Assembly: GCA_029721435.1 (NCBI GenBank)
Contig: CM056573.1
Location: 74,280,001 to 74,344,000 of the forward strand
Reading direction: 5' to 3'
Origin: Gymnothorax reevesii
Taxonomy: Eukaryota > Chordata > Actinopteri > Anguilliformes > Muraenidae
Length of the DNA: 64,000 bases
Shown here: positions 21,922 to 32,000 of the stretch, one piece after another
Numbering within the stretch: position 1 is the stretch's first letter
Layout of the letters: every line of letters begins with the position of its first letter
Notes under the pieces: model-generated
Told to the model about the DNA's origin: nothing
What the model saw: the letters and a program-made list of their open reading frames with translations, nothing else
The model's database searches: none
Position numbers and translations under genes: made by a program

Positions 21922-23950
21922 AAACAAGGTTAGAAACCCCTATAGTAGATAACCGATCTGCTAAATTACCTGCTTCTTGTGGGGCTAAAAAGCCTAATAC
22001 AGCTGACTTCGTGAGAGAGGAATTTCTTCCATTTGTGTCAGAGGGATTTGTGGCTCTGAATGAGCATACTACTCCTGTCCCCATATATATCTTAAGGGAT
22101 ACCGGAGCTTCTCAGTCACTTTTGTTGATGGACTCCTTGGAGTTACGTGATGAGACCGCTTCAGGGGATTTCATACTTGTACAAGGTATTGAAGGGAGGA
22201 CTGTATCTGTACCCCTGCGCTCTATATTCTTGAAGTCAGATTTAGTTACAGGACAGGTAAAGGTGGGACTTATGTCAAGTCTACCTATAAAGGGTGTTTC
22301 TCTGTTGCTAGGCAATGACCTGGCTGGGGGCAAAGTAGTTCCCCCTGTACATCTTACTTCAGAGCCGAGCACTGAAGATGGCGATGAGGACCCATCTCTG
22401 TATCCTTCTTGCGCAGTGACTCGTGCTATAGCCAAGAAGGCTAAAGAAGAAGATGTTTTGGTGCCGTCCAGCACATTGAATAGTCAGGACTCAGGTGGTT
22501 CGCCTCATGACTCTGATTGGCCTACTATGGTTTCTCCGTTTGAGGACTTATCAGATACTTTTATCAGTTCTCTATTCAGCCAGCCGGATGGGTTTGGTGA
22601 TTCTGATGTGTCTGGAGACTTGTCTCTGTCCCGAAAGCGGTTGATTGAGGAGCAAACTAATGATCCTGAAATTTGTGCACTAAGGAGGAGAGCCCTTCCT
22701 GATAAAGAAATAGACGCAGTTCCAGTTGGGTATTATCTCAAGGATGGTGTGCTGATGCGGAAGTGGCGCCCTCCTGATATCCCTGTCAATGCAGATTGGG
22801 TAGTGGTCAGGCAAATTGTTGTTCCGAAGGTCTATAGGAATAATATCTTAACAATGGCTCACAGTTTACCTTTAGGAGGTCATCTTGGTGTTAACAAGAC
22901 TGTTGATAAGATCATGAAACACTTCTTTTGGCCTGGGCTTCGGAAAGACGTTTCCAACTTTTGCAAAACCTGTCACACTTGTCAGGTAGTTGGAAAACAC
23001 CAGTTAGACCCACCTGTAGCTCCATTGCAGCCTATCCCAGCATTTGGGGAGCCATTCTCTAAGGTCATTGTTGATTGCGTTGGTCCATTACCCAAGACTA
23101 GATCTGGAAATCAGTATCGACAATCATGTGTGCATCTACCAGATTCCCCGAAGCCATACCTCCACGTAACATTAAGGCAACTGCAATCTCGAAGGCTTTG
23201 ATAAAGTTCTTCACGTTGTTTGGCCTTCCCAGGAAAATTCAGTCAGACTAAGGTAGCAATTTCACTTCTGGTTTGTTTCAGCAGATTGTGTATGAACTAG
23301 GTGCAAAGCAGATTCTTTCTAGTGCCTATCATCCAGAAAGTCAGGGTGCCTTAGAGCGGTTTCATTCCACTCTCAAGACAATGATGAGGACTTATTGTTA
23401 TGACCATGAGAAAGACTGGGATGAAGGTGTTCATTTGCTGTTGTTTGCAGCTAGAGAAGCAGTGCAGGAGTCTACTGGATTCAGTCCATTTGAGCTAGTG
23501 TTTGGTCATGAAGTGAGAGGACCTTTGATATTATTGAGTGAACAATGGCAAGAGGAAGAGCCGCACATCAGTCTGTTAGACTGTGTTAGCAAGTTCAAGG
23601 AAAGATTGCGTGCAGCTTGTGACCTAGCCAAAGAGAACTTGAAATCAAGTCAGGGAAAAATGAAAACTTGGTATGATCATAAGGCTAGAAGCCGTGAGTT
23701 TAAACGAGGAGACAAGGTCCTTGTGTTGTTTCCCTTGCAGTCCAATCCATTGCAGGCTAGATTTCATGGTCCTTATGAAATTCTGACAAAACTCAATGAT
23801 CTCAATTACATTGTGAAGACTCCAGATAGGAGAAAACCAAAACAATTGTGTCACATTAACATGCTGAAGCCTTATAATGACAGAAATGCTAGGGTTGCAG
23901 CTGTCACTTCAGATTCTCCTATCGCCGAGATTTGTGAAGATGAGGGGGAG
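21918..23950 (+). pseudogene. Gmr1-like protease and integrase, copy B
   Basis: Protease motif LRDTGASQSLLL (about 22093-22130) is followed by a 250-residue spacer and an intact H2C2 integrase zinc part (HSLPLGGHLGVNKTVDK, CKTCHTCQVVGK). The core begins VDCVGPLPKTRSGNQY. A 4-base deletion near 23117 shifts the frame. Then QSD is followed by a TAA at 23248-23250, the same stop position as in copy A. The remaining core and C-terminal domain (GALERFHSTLKTMMRTYC…FKRGDKVLVLFPLQSNPL) are open from 23273. The protein would insert element DNA into the genome. Confidence 0.87.
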
Positions 23951-25423
23951 TTTCAAGATGATGAACCTAGAATTAAAGCTGAAGTTCTTTCATGTCAATT
24001 GTCAAATTCTGAAGTGTTGCAAAATCTTGATGTAAAACTCCAGCACTCAGAACCCTCACAGAGAGATCAGTTTGAGAGGTTGATCAAGAAATATGAGGAT
24101 CTGTTTCCTGATGTTCCAAAAAGAGTTTCTATATCCTCTCATGATGTAGATGTTGGTGATGCCAAACCAATAAAACAGCATCCATACCGGATGAATCCTG
24201 AAAAGAGAAAGATTGCTGAGAAAGAGGTTGAATACATGTTAAAACATGATATTATCACACCCTCCAACTCAGATTGGAGTTCACCCTGTGTGCTAGTTCC
24301 AAAACCTGATGGAAGTACTAGATTCTGTACAGATTATCACAAAGTCAATGCTGGAACTAGAACTGATGTGTTTCCAATACCTAGGATTGATGATTGTATT
24401 GATAGAGTAGGGCAAGCAAAGTTTCTGACCAAGATTGATTTACTGAAGGGTTATTGGTGTGTGCCTTTAACTGAGAGGGCTAAGAGCATCTCTGCTTTTG
24501 CCACACCATCTGGGTTGTACCAGTAAGAAGTCCTACCCTTTGGCATGAAAAATGCCCCAGCCACATTCCAAAGGATGATACAGTCTACAATCACCGGATT
24601 GCCACACACGGGTGCATACATCGATGACCTGATCACATGGAGTGACTCCTGGGAAGAACATTTAAAAGATGTAGAGACGTTGTTCCAGCGCCTGACCCAG
24701 GCTAACCTGACTGTTAACCTGAGCAAGAGTGACTTTGGTTGTGCTACTGTCACCTATCTTGGCTACGTCATAGGCCAGGGTAAGGTGGCACCCATAAATG
24801 CTAAAGTCCAAGCCATCACGGACTTTCCAGTTCCTGACAACAAAAAAGCTTTGCGCCGCTTCCTTGGAATGATTGGGTACTACCGCAAGTTCTGCAAGAA
24901 CTTTGCTGAGATTGCTCTCAGTCTCACTAACCAACTGAAGAAAGGCGTAAAGTTCACCTGGGATGATGCATGCCAGAGAGCCTTCGATCGCCTGAAGTCT
25001 CTGCTGTGTCACTTCCCCGTGCTCAAATCTCCTGACTTCAACAAACCGTTCTCCATCGCGGTCGATGCTAGCGACCAAGCTTGTGGATCTGCGCTCCTAC
25101 AGAGAAGTGACTCTGATGACATTGAGCATCCCGTGGCATACTTCTCCAGGAAGTTCAATCGCCACCAAAGGAACTATTCCACAATAGAGAAGGAGCTGTT
25201 GGCTCTGGTACTATCTTTACAACACTTTGATGTTTATGTTTGTACAGGGCAAAAGCCAATGATTGTGTACACTGACCACAATCCGTTAATGTTTTTGAGT
25301 AAGATGAAAAACAAGAATCGGAGATTGCTGAATTGGAGTTTGATTGTACAGGAGTTTGACTTGGAAATTAAGCATGTAAAGGGTGCTGACAATGTGATTG
25401 CTGATTGCTTATCCCGTGTTTGA
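23951..25423 (+). pseudogene. Gmr1-like reverse transcriptase and RNase H, copy B
   Basis: In frame with the integrase C-terminus, the RT begins near 24070 (LIKKYEDLFPDVPKRVS) and shows WSSPCVLVPKPDGSTRFCTD, FLTKIDLLKGYWCVPL and, after a TAA at 24524-24526, NAPATFQRM and the catalytic GAYIDDLITW. RNase H keeps IAVDASDQACGSALLQ, STIEKELLALVLS and VYTDHNPLMFL, then ADCLSRV and the stop at 25421-25423. The TAA at 24524 is the only break in this stretch. Copy A has an amino-acid codon there. Confidence 0.88.
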
Positions 25424-26043
25424 ATATGTATCACGTGTTTATTTGAATATTGTATGATATGTATCTATAGACAAGTGTCCACTTAACCATTTTGTATCTT
25501 TATGAGTCAAAATTTTTCCCTTTTGGAATGGAAATGCTAAATGCTAAATTCAAGGTTATATGTTTTCCAATTTTTCCAACTAGTCCATTAATTTTCCAGC
25601 CAATGAAAATCGAGGGCCCGTATTCACAAAGCATCTTATCTTACCGCTCGGAGTACTCCTAAGTCGTGCTAAAACATTTTATGTAGGAGTAAAATTTTAA
25701 GAGTTATTCACAAAGCCGCTGAAAACAACTTTTAGTTAAGAAAACTGGTAACTCCTAGACTAGGAGTAGCTCTGAGATAGGTGGGAATAAATCTCGGTTG
25801 CTATGGATGACGTCATTTCTCATGCACGAGTCTTGGGACAGTGAGCACGGTGATTGGTTGTTTGGCGGCAGGGTGGCCCATTGAAAAAATATCCGACATA
25901 CAACCCATAGAGGAAAAAAATGAGGAAATAGTCCAAGCGGCTGGTTTGTCCCATAAAATAATGGCAGTTGCTACGAGTATGGCAGTTTTCTGATGCATTT
26001 CAATGTAGGGAGGTCCGGCAGTCCCAATTTAAAACACTGCCCC

Positions 26044-26065
26044 AACCCTAACCCTAACCCTAACC
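26044..26065. repeat. Short interstitial telomere-like repeat
   Basis: AACCCTAACCCTAACCCTAA and following bases, nearly four units of the vertebrate telomere hexamer, inside the Harbinger element. Too short to be a former telomere. Confidence 0.7.
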
Positions 26066-26424
26066 TTACCCTTAATGCTGACCGGTAAAATCACTCCTCC
26101 CCAACTCGTACTTCAAATCCTTATCCTAATCCCTTTAAATAGACTGTCGCATCAATTGAAGCTACCGTTTTTCTAGATTCTGCGTAAAATAATATGTTGA
26201 GCACTTCTGAAAATGCACAATGCGTGGTCCCCGCATATAACGCTCTAGGCAAATAAACGTACATAGGAAAGAGATAATTGTAAAAACACTAATAGCATAA
26301 ACAGAGTTATTAATGAAACCCGTCAATTGCACCAAAAATGAGCAACTTATTACCCAATGAGAATGAGAATATGTTGCGATGATTTAAATGTTGAGCCGTT
26401 CAAGTTTGTTTGCCCTAGACTGTC

Positions 26425-26670
26425 ATGGATGAAAGTTCAAAAAGGACGCAAAAGCCCAACTGGAGCTACGACCAGTTACTGCTGCTGGCCCAGTTGGTGC
26501 TGGAGCGAAAGCATGTCAACAAAGGGAAATTTGGCTCGGGGGTGAACAGCAAATCCAAGCAGGATGCGTGGGATAATATCAGCCTACAAATCAATGCTGC
26601 ATTCAGACGGCTGCGAGAAGCGGTGGCATGGGCTGCAATGACAGGGGAGGTCCGAGATTGCACCCTATAA
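26425..26670 (+). pseudogene. Harbinger Myb/SANT-like DNA-binding protein, N-terminal part
   Basis: 81-codon open frame starting MDESSKRTQKPNWSYDQL and containing LLLLAQLVLERKHVNKGKFG and W-D-N-I-x-L-Q-I-N-A-A-F, the trihelix/Myb-SANT-like domain (NAIF1/MSANTD type) of the second Harbinger protein. In active elements this protein binds the TIRs and helps bring the transposase to the nucleus. It is cut short at about the third helix by a stop at 26668-26670. Confidence 0.75.
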
Positions 26671-27023
26671 ATGGGCAATCGTTCAAACAGGAAAGCATAC
26701 TAAGCTTGTTTGTAATTTATAGCCTACAATTTAATTATGTATACAAAATATGACATAGGCTGGTATTATTATGATGATCTATAAATGTAACCCTCGCTCA
26801 ACAGCCAAATAAAATAATTAATGCATAGCAGGAGGAGTTATCGCACCAAAGCCACTGTCCCAGAGCAAGTAGTATCCCACAGGCAAATAATGCCTGTCAA
26901 ATAATTGGCATAAGCTGCTTTCCATTAAATTGCAAGTCATGCGTGGATCCTGGCCATTTCCCAACAATTTCCAAAATATTGTATTTGGCATCAAATAGGC
27001 CTACTATCTGGGTGTTGATGGAA

Positions 27024-27507
27024 TTAACTTTTTTTATTTACAAATAACTCTTCATCTTGGGTCGGAGAAATAATTTGAATATGGGTCCCGTCAATAGAAC
27101 CAATGATACCGGGCATACCTGAGATGTGCATGAATTGAAGTGATTCTGTGTTGTTGGCGAATGTCCATTGGAAACCAAATAAACTGTTGGATGATAAGGG
27201 GTTCCCAAAGCACATTGATTGTTTGTTGAATTGAGCGACTAACAGATGATTGTGAAATCCCTAAATTGTCCACGTTGCAAAGTTGCATTGTTCCGGTGGC
27301 CTAGTAACAAAGTGTTGTCAAACATTTTATATCGGGGCTTATTGGGTTGTTTCTCATGGTTGGAGACGTAATTCTCCCCCTCACAAGGTCAACAACAAAT
27401 AAAATCGCTTCACGATCAATCCGATATCTTTTAAACAACTGAGCATCATTCAGATTTTCCAAGTCATTCCGTCTTTCAACAGCAGCAGCGATTTTCCGAT
27501 TCTTCAT
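27024..27507 (-). pseudogene. Harbinger transposase, N-terminal fragment
   Basis: Minus-strand remnant of a HARBI1-like DDE nuclease. ATG at 27505-27507; RRNDLENLNDAQLFKRYRID and the HTH-like NLGISQSSVSRSIQQTINVL follow, with one in-frame stop near 27301. After a frameshift around 27200 comes MPGIIGSIDGTHIQIISPTQ with the first catalytic Asp, then EELFVNKKS and a stop at 27024. The second Asp and the Glu are missing, so it is inactive. Confidence 0.82.
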
Positions 27508-27711
27508 GAAAAGATTTTAGCGAGTTAGGAGTCCTTGACTACTTTTAAGGTCTCCCAGACATAGGAGCTACTTTTAGGCATAACATGCTTAGTGAAAATA
27601 TTTAGGAGTCCAAAATTTACAAATGACATGCCCATTTTTTTAAGGAGTTTCTCCTAAAGCTGGTAGTTAGGACCTGCTTTTAGCGCTAAGATGCTTTGTG
27701 AATACGGGCCC

Positions 27712-28965
27712 AGAACTCCTTTTAAAATCAAAAGCACATTTTAAATTGAAGAGAAGTTTATAGCTACAGAATCATCAAGCCAAATAAATATTTAGAGCAA
27801 TGTCATAAACCAGCATATTAATGATTAAATAAATTTATTTTAGGTAACATTAGCTTTGGTGGGTAAGAGGACCAGACCAACGAGCAGCAATGTAAATTGG
27901 GTGTTATTATTAATCAATCGAAATTTATGTAAAGTGATCGGTTTCATGTGCTCCAGCAAGTCAAGTGATAATGGGAAAAAGAAACAAACAAAAAACTACT
28001 ACTACTACTGCTTCTAAAACTACTACTGCTATTGATTCTACTACTACTACTACTACTACTACTGATAATAATAATAATAATTTGGAAGTAACTTCAGATG
28101 GCGGCATTGATCCATTTGTGGAAAGCCAAACTACTAGGGGCTACTGCTTACTCCGGCCTTAAACCAGGCTATTTTCAAATGCAGGAAAAGTAATGTAAAG
28201 CGATGAACAAACAGCAACTGCATCACTTTCTTTTCTTTGTATTTAACAAGCTATATTTTGATACCAATATTTCGCCTGATTTAGATTTAGTAAATTTATT
28301 TTGCTAGTGCGAACAGTTGTTGATGTATACTGGAATCGAAGCCCAAGCAATTTCTTCTGCTTAGCAATTTTTACTGTAACATGTTCTCTTGGACAGGTCC
28401 TGCAAAAAGGTCGGTCTTTGCTGTGCTCAATGTGCTTTCTTGGAGCTGGTTTGAGCGACTGCACCAACTACAATGCTGAAAGATCTTTGAAGAGTTTGAA
28501 GCACAAAAATTAGATTTGTCTTACAGTTATATCAATCTAAATCCGAACAATGATAATGCTGAGGCCAGGAAGAAGTCCAGCAGAGGGCAGAATCTAACCG
28601 CAAATCATCCATATCTAAAGCCTCGGTTATAACCGGACGCACAGATTTTTTAATCATGCGTTTTCTGCATTTTTATCCGTAGGTGTGAGTCGTAGAGGAC
28701 GTGAAGGTAAAAAAAAAACTAGCAGTCAACTCGTAAGGCAGGATTAAGAACTGTAATTGTGCCGTGTTAAAGAGGAGAGTCTGCTCAGTAGAATATGTCA
28801 AAATTGTGTTCGTAGTGCCAAACATATAGAAAAAACAAGTAACTGAATTTTCTTGTCTCATCTAATATAGGAGTTCATGGAGTTTTGGTTAGCGTTCCCA
28901 TCGCTTTTCGGCTCATACTGCCAAAACTGTCAGTCCGATTGCTTCCATAGTTACATTTCCATGAC
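27712..28965. other. Gene-free stretch with trinucleotide repeats
   Basis: AT-rich and non-coding. (ACT)n and (AAT)n runs lie at about 27988-28082. The open frame over them is a low-complexity Thr/Asn run and is not a credible gene. The last 9 bases (28957-28965) are the left target duplication of the Mutator-like element. Confidence 0.5.
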
Positions 28966-29085
28966 GCGTTATTATGGAACCCACATCAGTTCAAGGCAAA
29001 CCCCGCCCCTGCAGCTATAAACCCCGCCCCGCTCTTCTACAGCCTAGTGACGCAAGCAAACTATGCCCGCCCCTAGCCGACGCGC
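28966..29085 (+). repeat. Left TIR of the Mutator-like element
   Basis: The strongly matching part is 28966-29008. Looser similarity to the right end continues through TAGTGACGCAAGC (about 29045-29057). It overlaps the promoter region of the transposase gene, as is usual for MULEs. Confidence 0.85.
29001..29022 (+). promoter_or_regulatory. GC-box and TATA-like promoter of the MULE gene
   Basis: CCCCGCCC at 29001-29008 and CTATAAA at 29015-29021, about 70 bases before the ATG at 29090, with a second CCCCGCCC at 29022. The placement inside the TIR suits a transposase promoter. Function is inferred. Confidence 0.5.
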
Positions 29086-29089
29086 GTCA

Positions 29090-32000
29090 ATGGACTCGAC
29101 TGAGGAACAGTAAGTTAATATATTTTAAGCTAACCTGGCCCCTGGTAAAGTTGCAGGATGGTTGTGATATTTGCGTTCACCGCGGCTGTCAGTTTCATTT
29201 AACGTGTAGGACTGAGGAACAGTAAGCTAATATATCTTAAGCTAACCTGGCCCCTGGTAAAGTTGCACGTTTGTTGTGATATTTGCGTTTACCGCGCAAA
29301 CGTTCATTAAACGTGTAGGATGGATATGGAATGAATGCTTTCATAGTAGTAGCCTGAATATTGATTTACTCTTAATTTGGCCATGCTTGAGTTTATACTA
29401 GTCGAAATTAACGTGTTATTTGTGTTTAAATTGCCCGTTTGTCTAAATTCACGACGTGAATAATGCTATTGTGTTCATTCCCACCCGCTGAAATTGTTGT
29501 CTTGGCTTTGCATAAATGAAATGGAATAATGTACGTTTATGTATTAAAAAATTCATTTCATCTTCAGATTTGGTGGGAAGAAATCCTGTCAGAATGCTTG
29601 CATCAATATATCCCACTTCCCTGCTTTGAAGGTAGGCAACTCATTCTAGCAAAACCAATACTTAACACATTTAATTCAGTGTCAGTGTGACACACACACA
29701 CATACACACACACACACTTTAACTTCAAGTCAATTCAAATGAGCTTTTGCCATGAGAAATTTGCATTGCCAAAGTTGCAAAGGGGGAGCATATAGTGTTT
29801 TAGGGATACAGCATTGTGTAAACAGAGCTCTTTCATATATAGCTTTTATTTGGAACAAAGGGCAGTTATCATTTGCTGTCACTTTGGGGGAAAAATCCTG
29901 TTTACTGTATATGTTGAGTAGGTCATTCAATAGTTTGTTTGTCCTTAGGGTGCTTATATTTCATTTCCTGGCCTTCTTTTAGCAGCAGTTAACAAATCTT
30001 GCTGCTGTGTTCACACATTGTTGTATTTTTTTTCACAATAGTACACAAACAGTACACATGCCTGTCCTTTATTTGATTTGTTGCCTCTTAGGACTGTATA
30101 CCAGACTACAAGTACCATGTCTGTGATTATGAAACCCTCAGCAAGACGTTTGATCATGTAAACTTCAGAGCAACCCTACGAATGGCCTTGTCATCTGAAG
30201 CAGAAATTAAGGAGTGGTTAAAGTCTCACACTGTTACATGGAGGGTGGAGAGAACACATAAGACAACACAGCAAAAGGTCCTTTTCAAGGTACTCAACAA
30301 CTTTTTTGAATTTAGCTTAATTTATGGGAATGGTCACAAGCATTAAATGATTTGTTGAATACTTTATTAGTCATGAATGGAAACTGAACATTTTACAGTA
30401 AAACATTAAGGCTAAAAGGCTGTAACACAAAATAGTGGTCCTATGAATTCACTTATGATTCCTCTGATTATATAAAGGCCGCTAATTCACTTGTTTTTGA
30501 TTCATTTTGATTATTTAACTTTTTTCTTTAAGGTGAACTACAGATGCCAACATTATCAGCCCAAACGGGGGAAAGAAAATGTGCCAAATAATTTGGTACC
30601 TGTCAAAAGCAAGAACACCAATTGTCCTGCTAAAATGACGATAAAAATTATACGTACTGAAGTGAGCAGAGGCAGGCAGAGTCTGTAAGTAAGGTTTGAT
30701 GTAATGCAATGCAATGATTTTTTGTGCATGATTTTGTTACACAGTGAAGAATATTTTTGTTTAAAATGTCACCTCAGAAGCTCAGATCCTCATCTGCCTG
30801 CCTTCGCTACTATGGTGAGCATCCACAGCAACCACAATCACAACATCTTCGTGGCAGAGGCACTCATTTACGGTGATGTGAGTGAAGCGAAACGAGAGAA
30901 GCTGATCAAGTTTATGGAAGAAGGACACTCCCCAAGTTATGCTTTGGACCTGCTCAAATCGCGTCTCCAGGAGGAACATGGGGACAAATATTTGGTTGCT
31001 GCAGCAAACAAAGAACTCTGTCCTACTCTGGAGTTCTGTTACAGGTAATTGTGTGACGTGATATTTTGATAATGAATGCATTGGGCCTAATTTATAACAG
31101 TCTCTTGAATAAGTGAGCGTTTTGTGAATGACAATATATAGGATGAGACAGTTTCTTTGACTTCTACTTCTATGCATGGTTTTACAGACTTAATAATTAA
31201 CAAATTGTCTTTTGACAGACTGTACCGGCAGATATTCCGCCAGCAGTATGGAGGTTCAGGGGGGAAGATGACAGTGGCTCTGGAGAGGAACGTGGAAGAG
31301 TACAACAAGGAGTGTAAGGATCAATGTGCCAAAGTGATGACAACATCTGGTGACAAGCAGCTTGTGGCCATCTGCTCCCCATTGATGAAGAGAGTGCACA
31401 CGCATCTAAAGCACAGTGGGGAAATGTGCTTCATGGATGCTTCGGGGAACCTGGACCTTGAGGGATGGAGGGTGTTCTTGCTGCTCACCCACAGTGTTGC
31501 AGGTGGCCTGCCACTTGGCATCATCATCGCTGCTACTGAGGAAGAACAAGTTATCTTTGAGGGCTTGGAACTTCTGAAGACCATACTGGGTGAGTGGTCT
31601 TTCTCAGGAAGGGGTAAAGAAGGTCCTGTAGTTTTCCTCACTGATGACAGCAAAGCAGAGCAAGGGGCACTAAGAAGAGCCTTCCCCCAAGCTAAATGTG
31701 TCCTCTGTAAATTCCACCTGCTGCAAGCCGCTTGGAGATGGCTGTGGTCCAACGACAACAAGATCTCTGCAGTTGACCGGGCTCCACTCCTTGCAGTTGT
31801 GAAGGATATGCTTTATGCTAAGGAGGAAGCAAGATTACACAGCCTTTACCACCAGGCTTGTCACAGCTCTGTTGTCTGCAGGTTTGTCAAATATGTAAAT
31901 GATAGAAATTGTGCAATTTATCTTATAAAGCTGGCGATGAATGTTTTTTCTTTGTAGAATTGATACTGTAATTATGTGTACATCTGATCAATATTATTAA

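Larger units (their letters stand above)
20090..25613 (+). mobile_element. Gmr1-type Ty3/gypsy retrotransposon, copy B
   Basis: Second, better preserved copy with the same unusual gag-PR-IN-RT-RH order. It has a left LTR, an exact-looking tRNA-Pro-type primer site, and coding frames with only a few breaks. The 3' flank resembles copy A for about 60 bases after the stop codon. The element is then cut by, or abuts, the Harbinger at 25614, and no right LTR is seen before or after the Harbinger. Confidence 0.88.
25614..27711. mobile_element. Degenerate PIF/Harbinger DNA transposon
   Basis: Perfect 25 bp terminal inverted repeats: 25614-25638 (GGGCCCGTATTCACAAAGCA…) and 27687-27711. It holds remnants of both genes usual in this superfamily, a Myb/SANT-like protein on the plus strand and a transposase on the minus strand. 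The expected 3 bp target duplication is not clear (CGA left, AGA right). It lies at or in the 3' flank of Gmr1-like copy B. Confidence 0.85.

Noticed and set aside
26044..26065. Possible chromosome-end or fusion site
   Set aside because: Under four telomere-like units inside a Harbinger element; too short.
27965..28162. Thr/Asn-rich open frame starting MIMGKRNKQK
   Set aside because: Trinucleotide-repeat translation. The start loosely resembles an L1 ORF1 beginning, but nothing downstream supports it.
29752..29982. Open frame inside MULE intron 2
   Set aside because: Not bounded by plausible splice sites in phase with the gene, and no domain.
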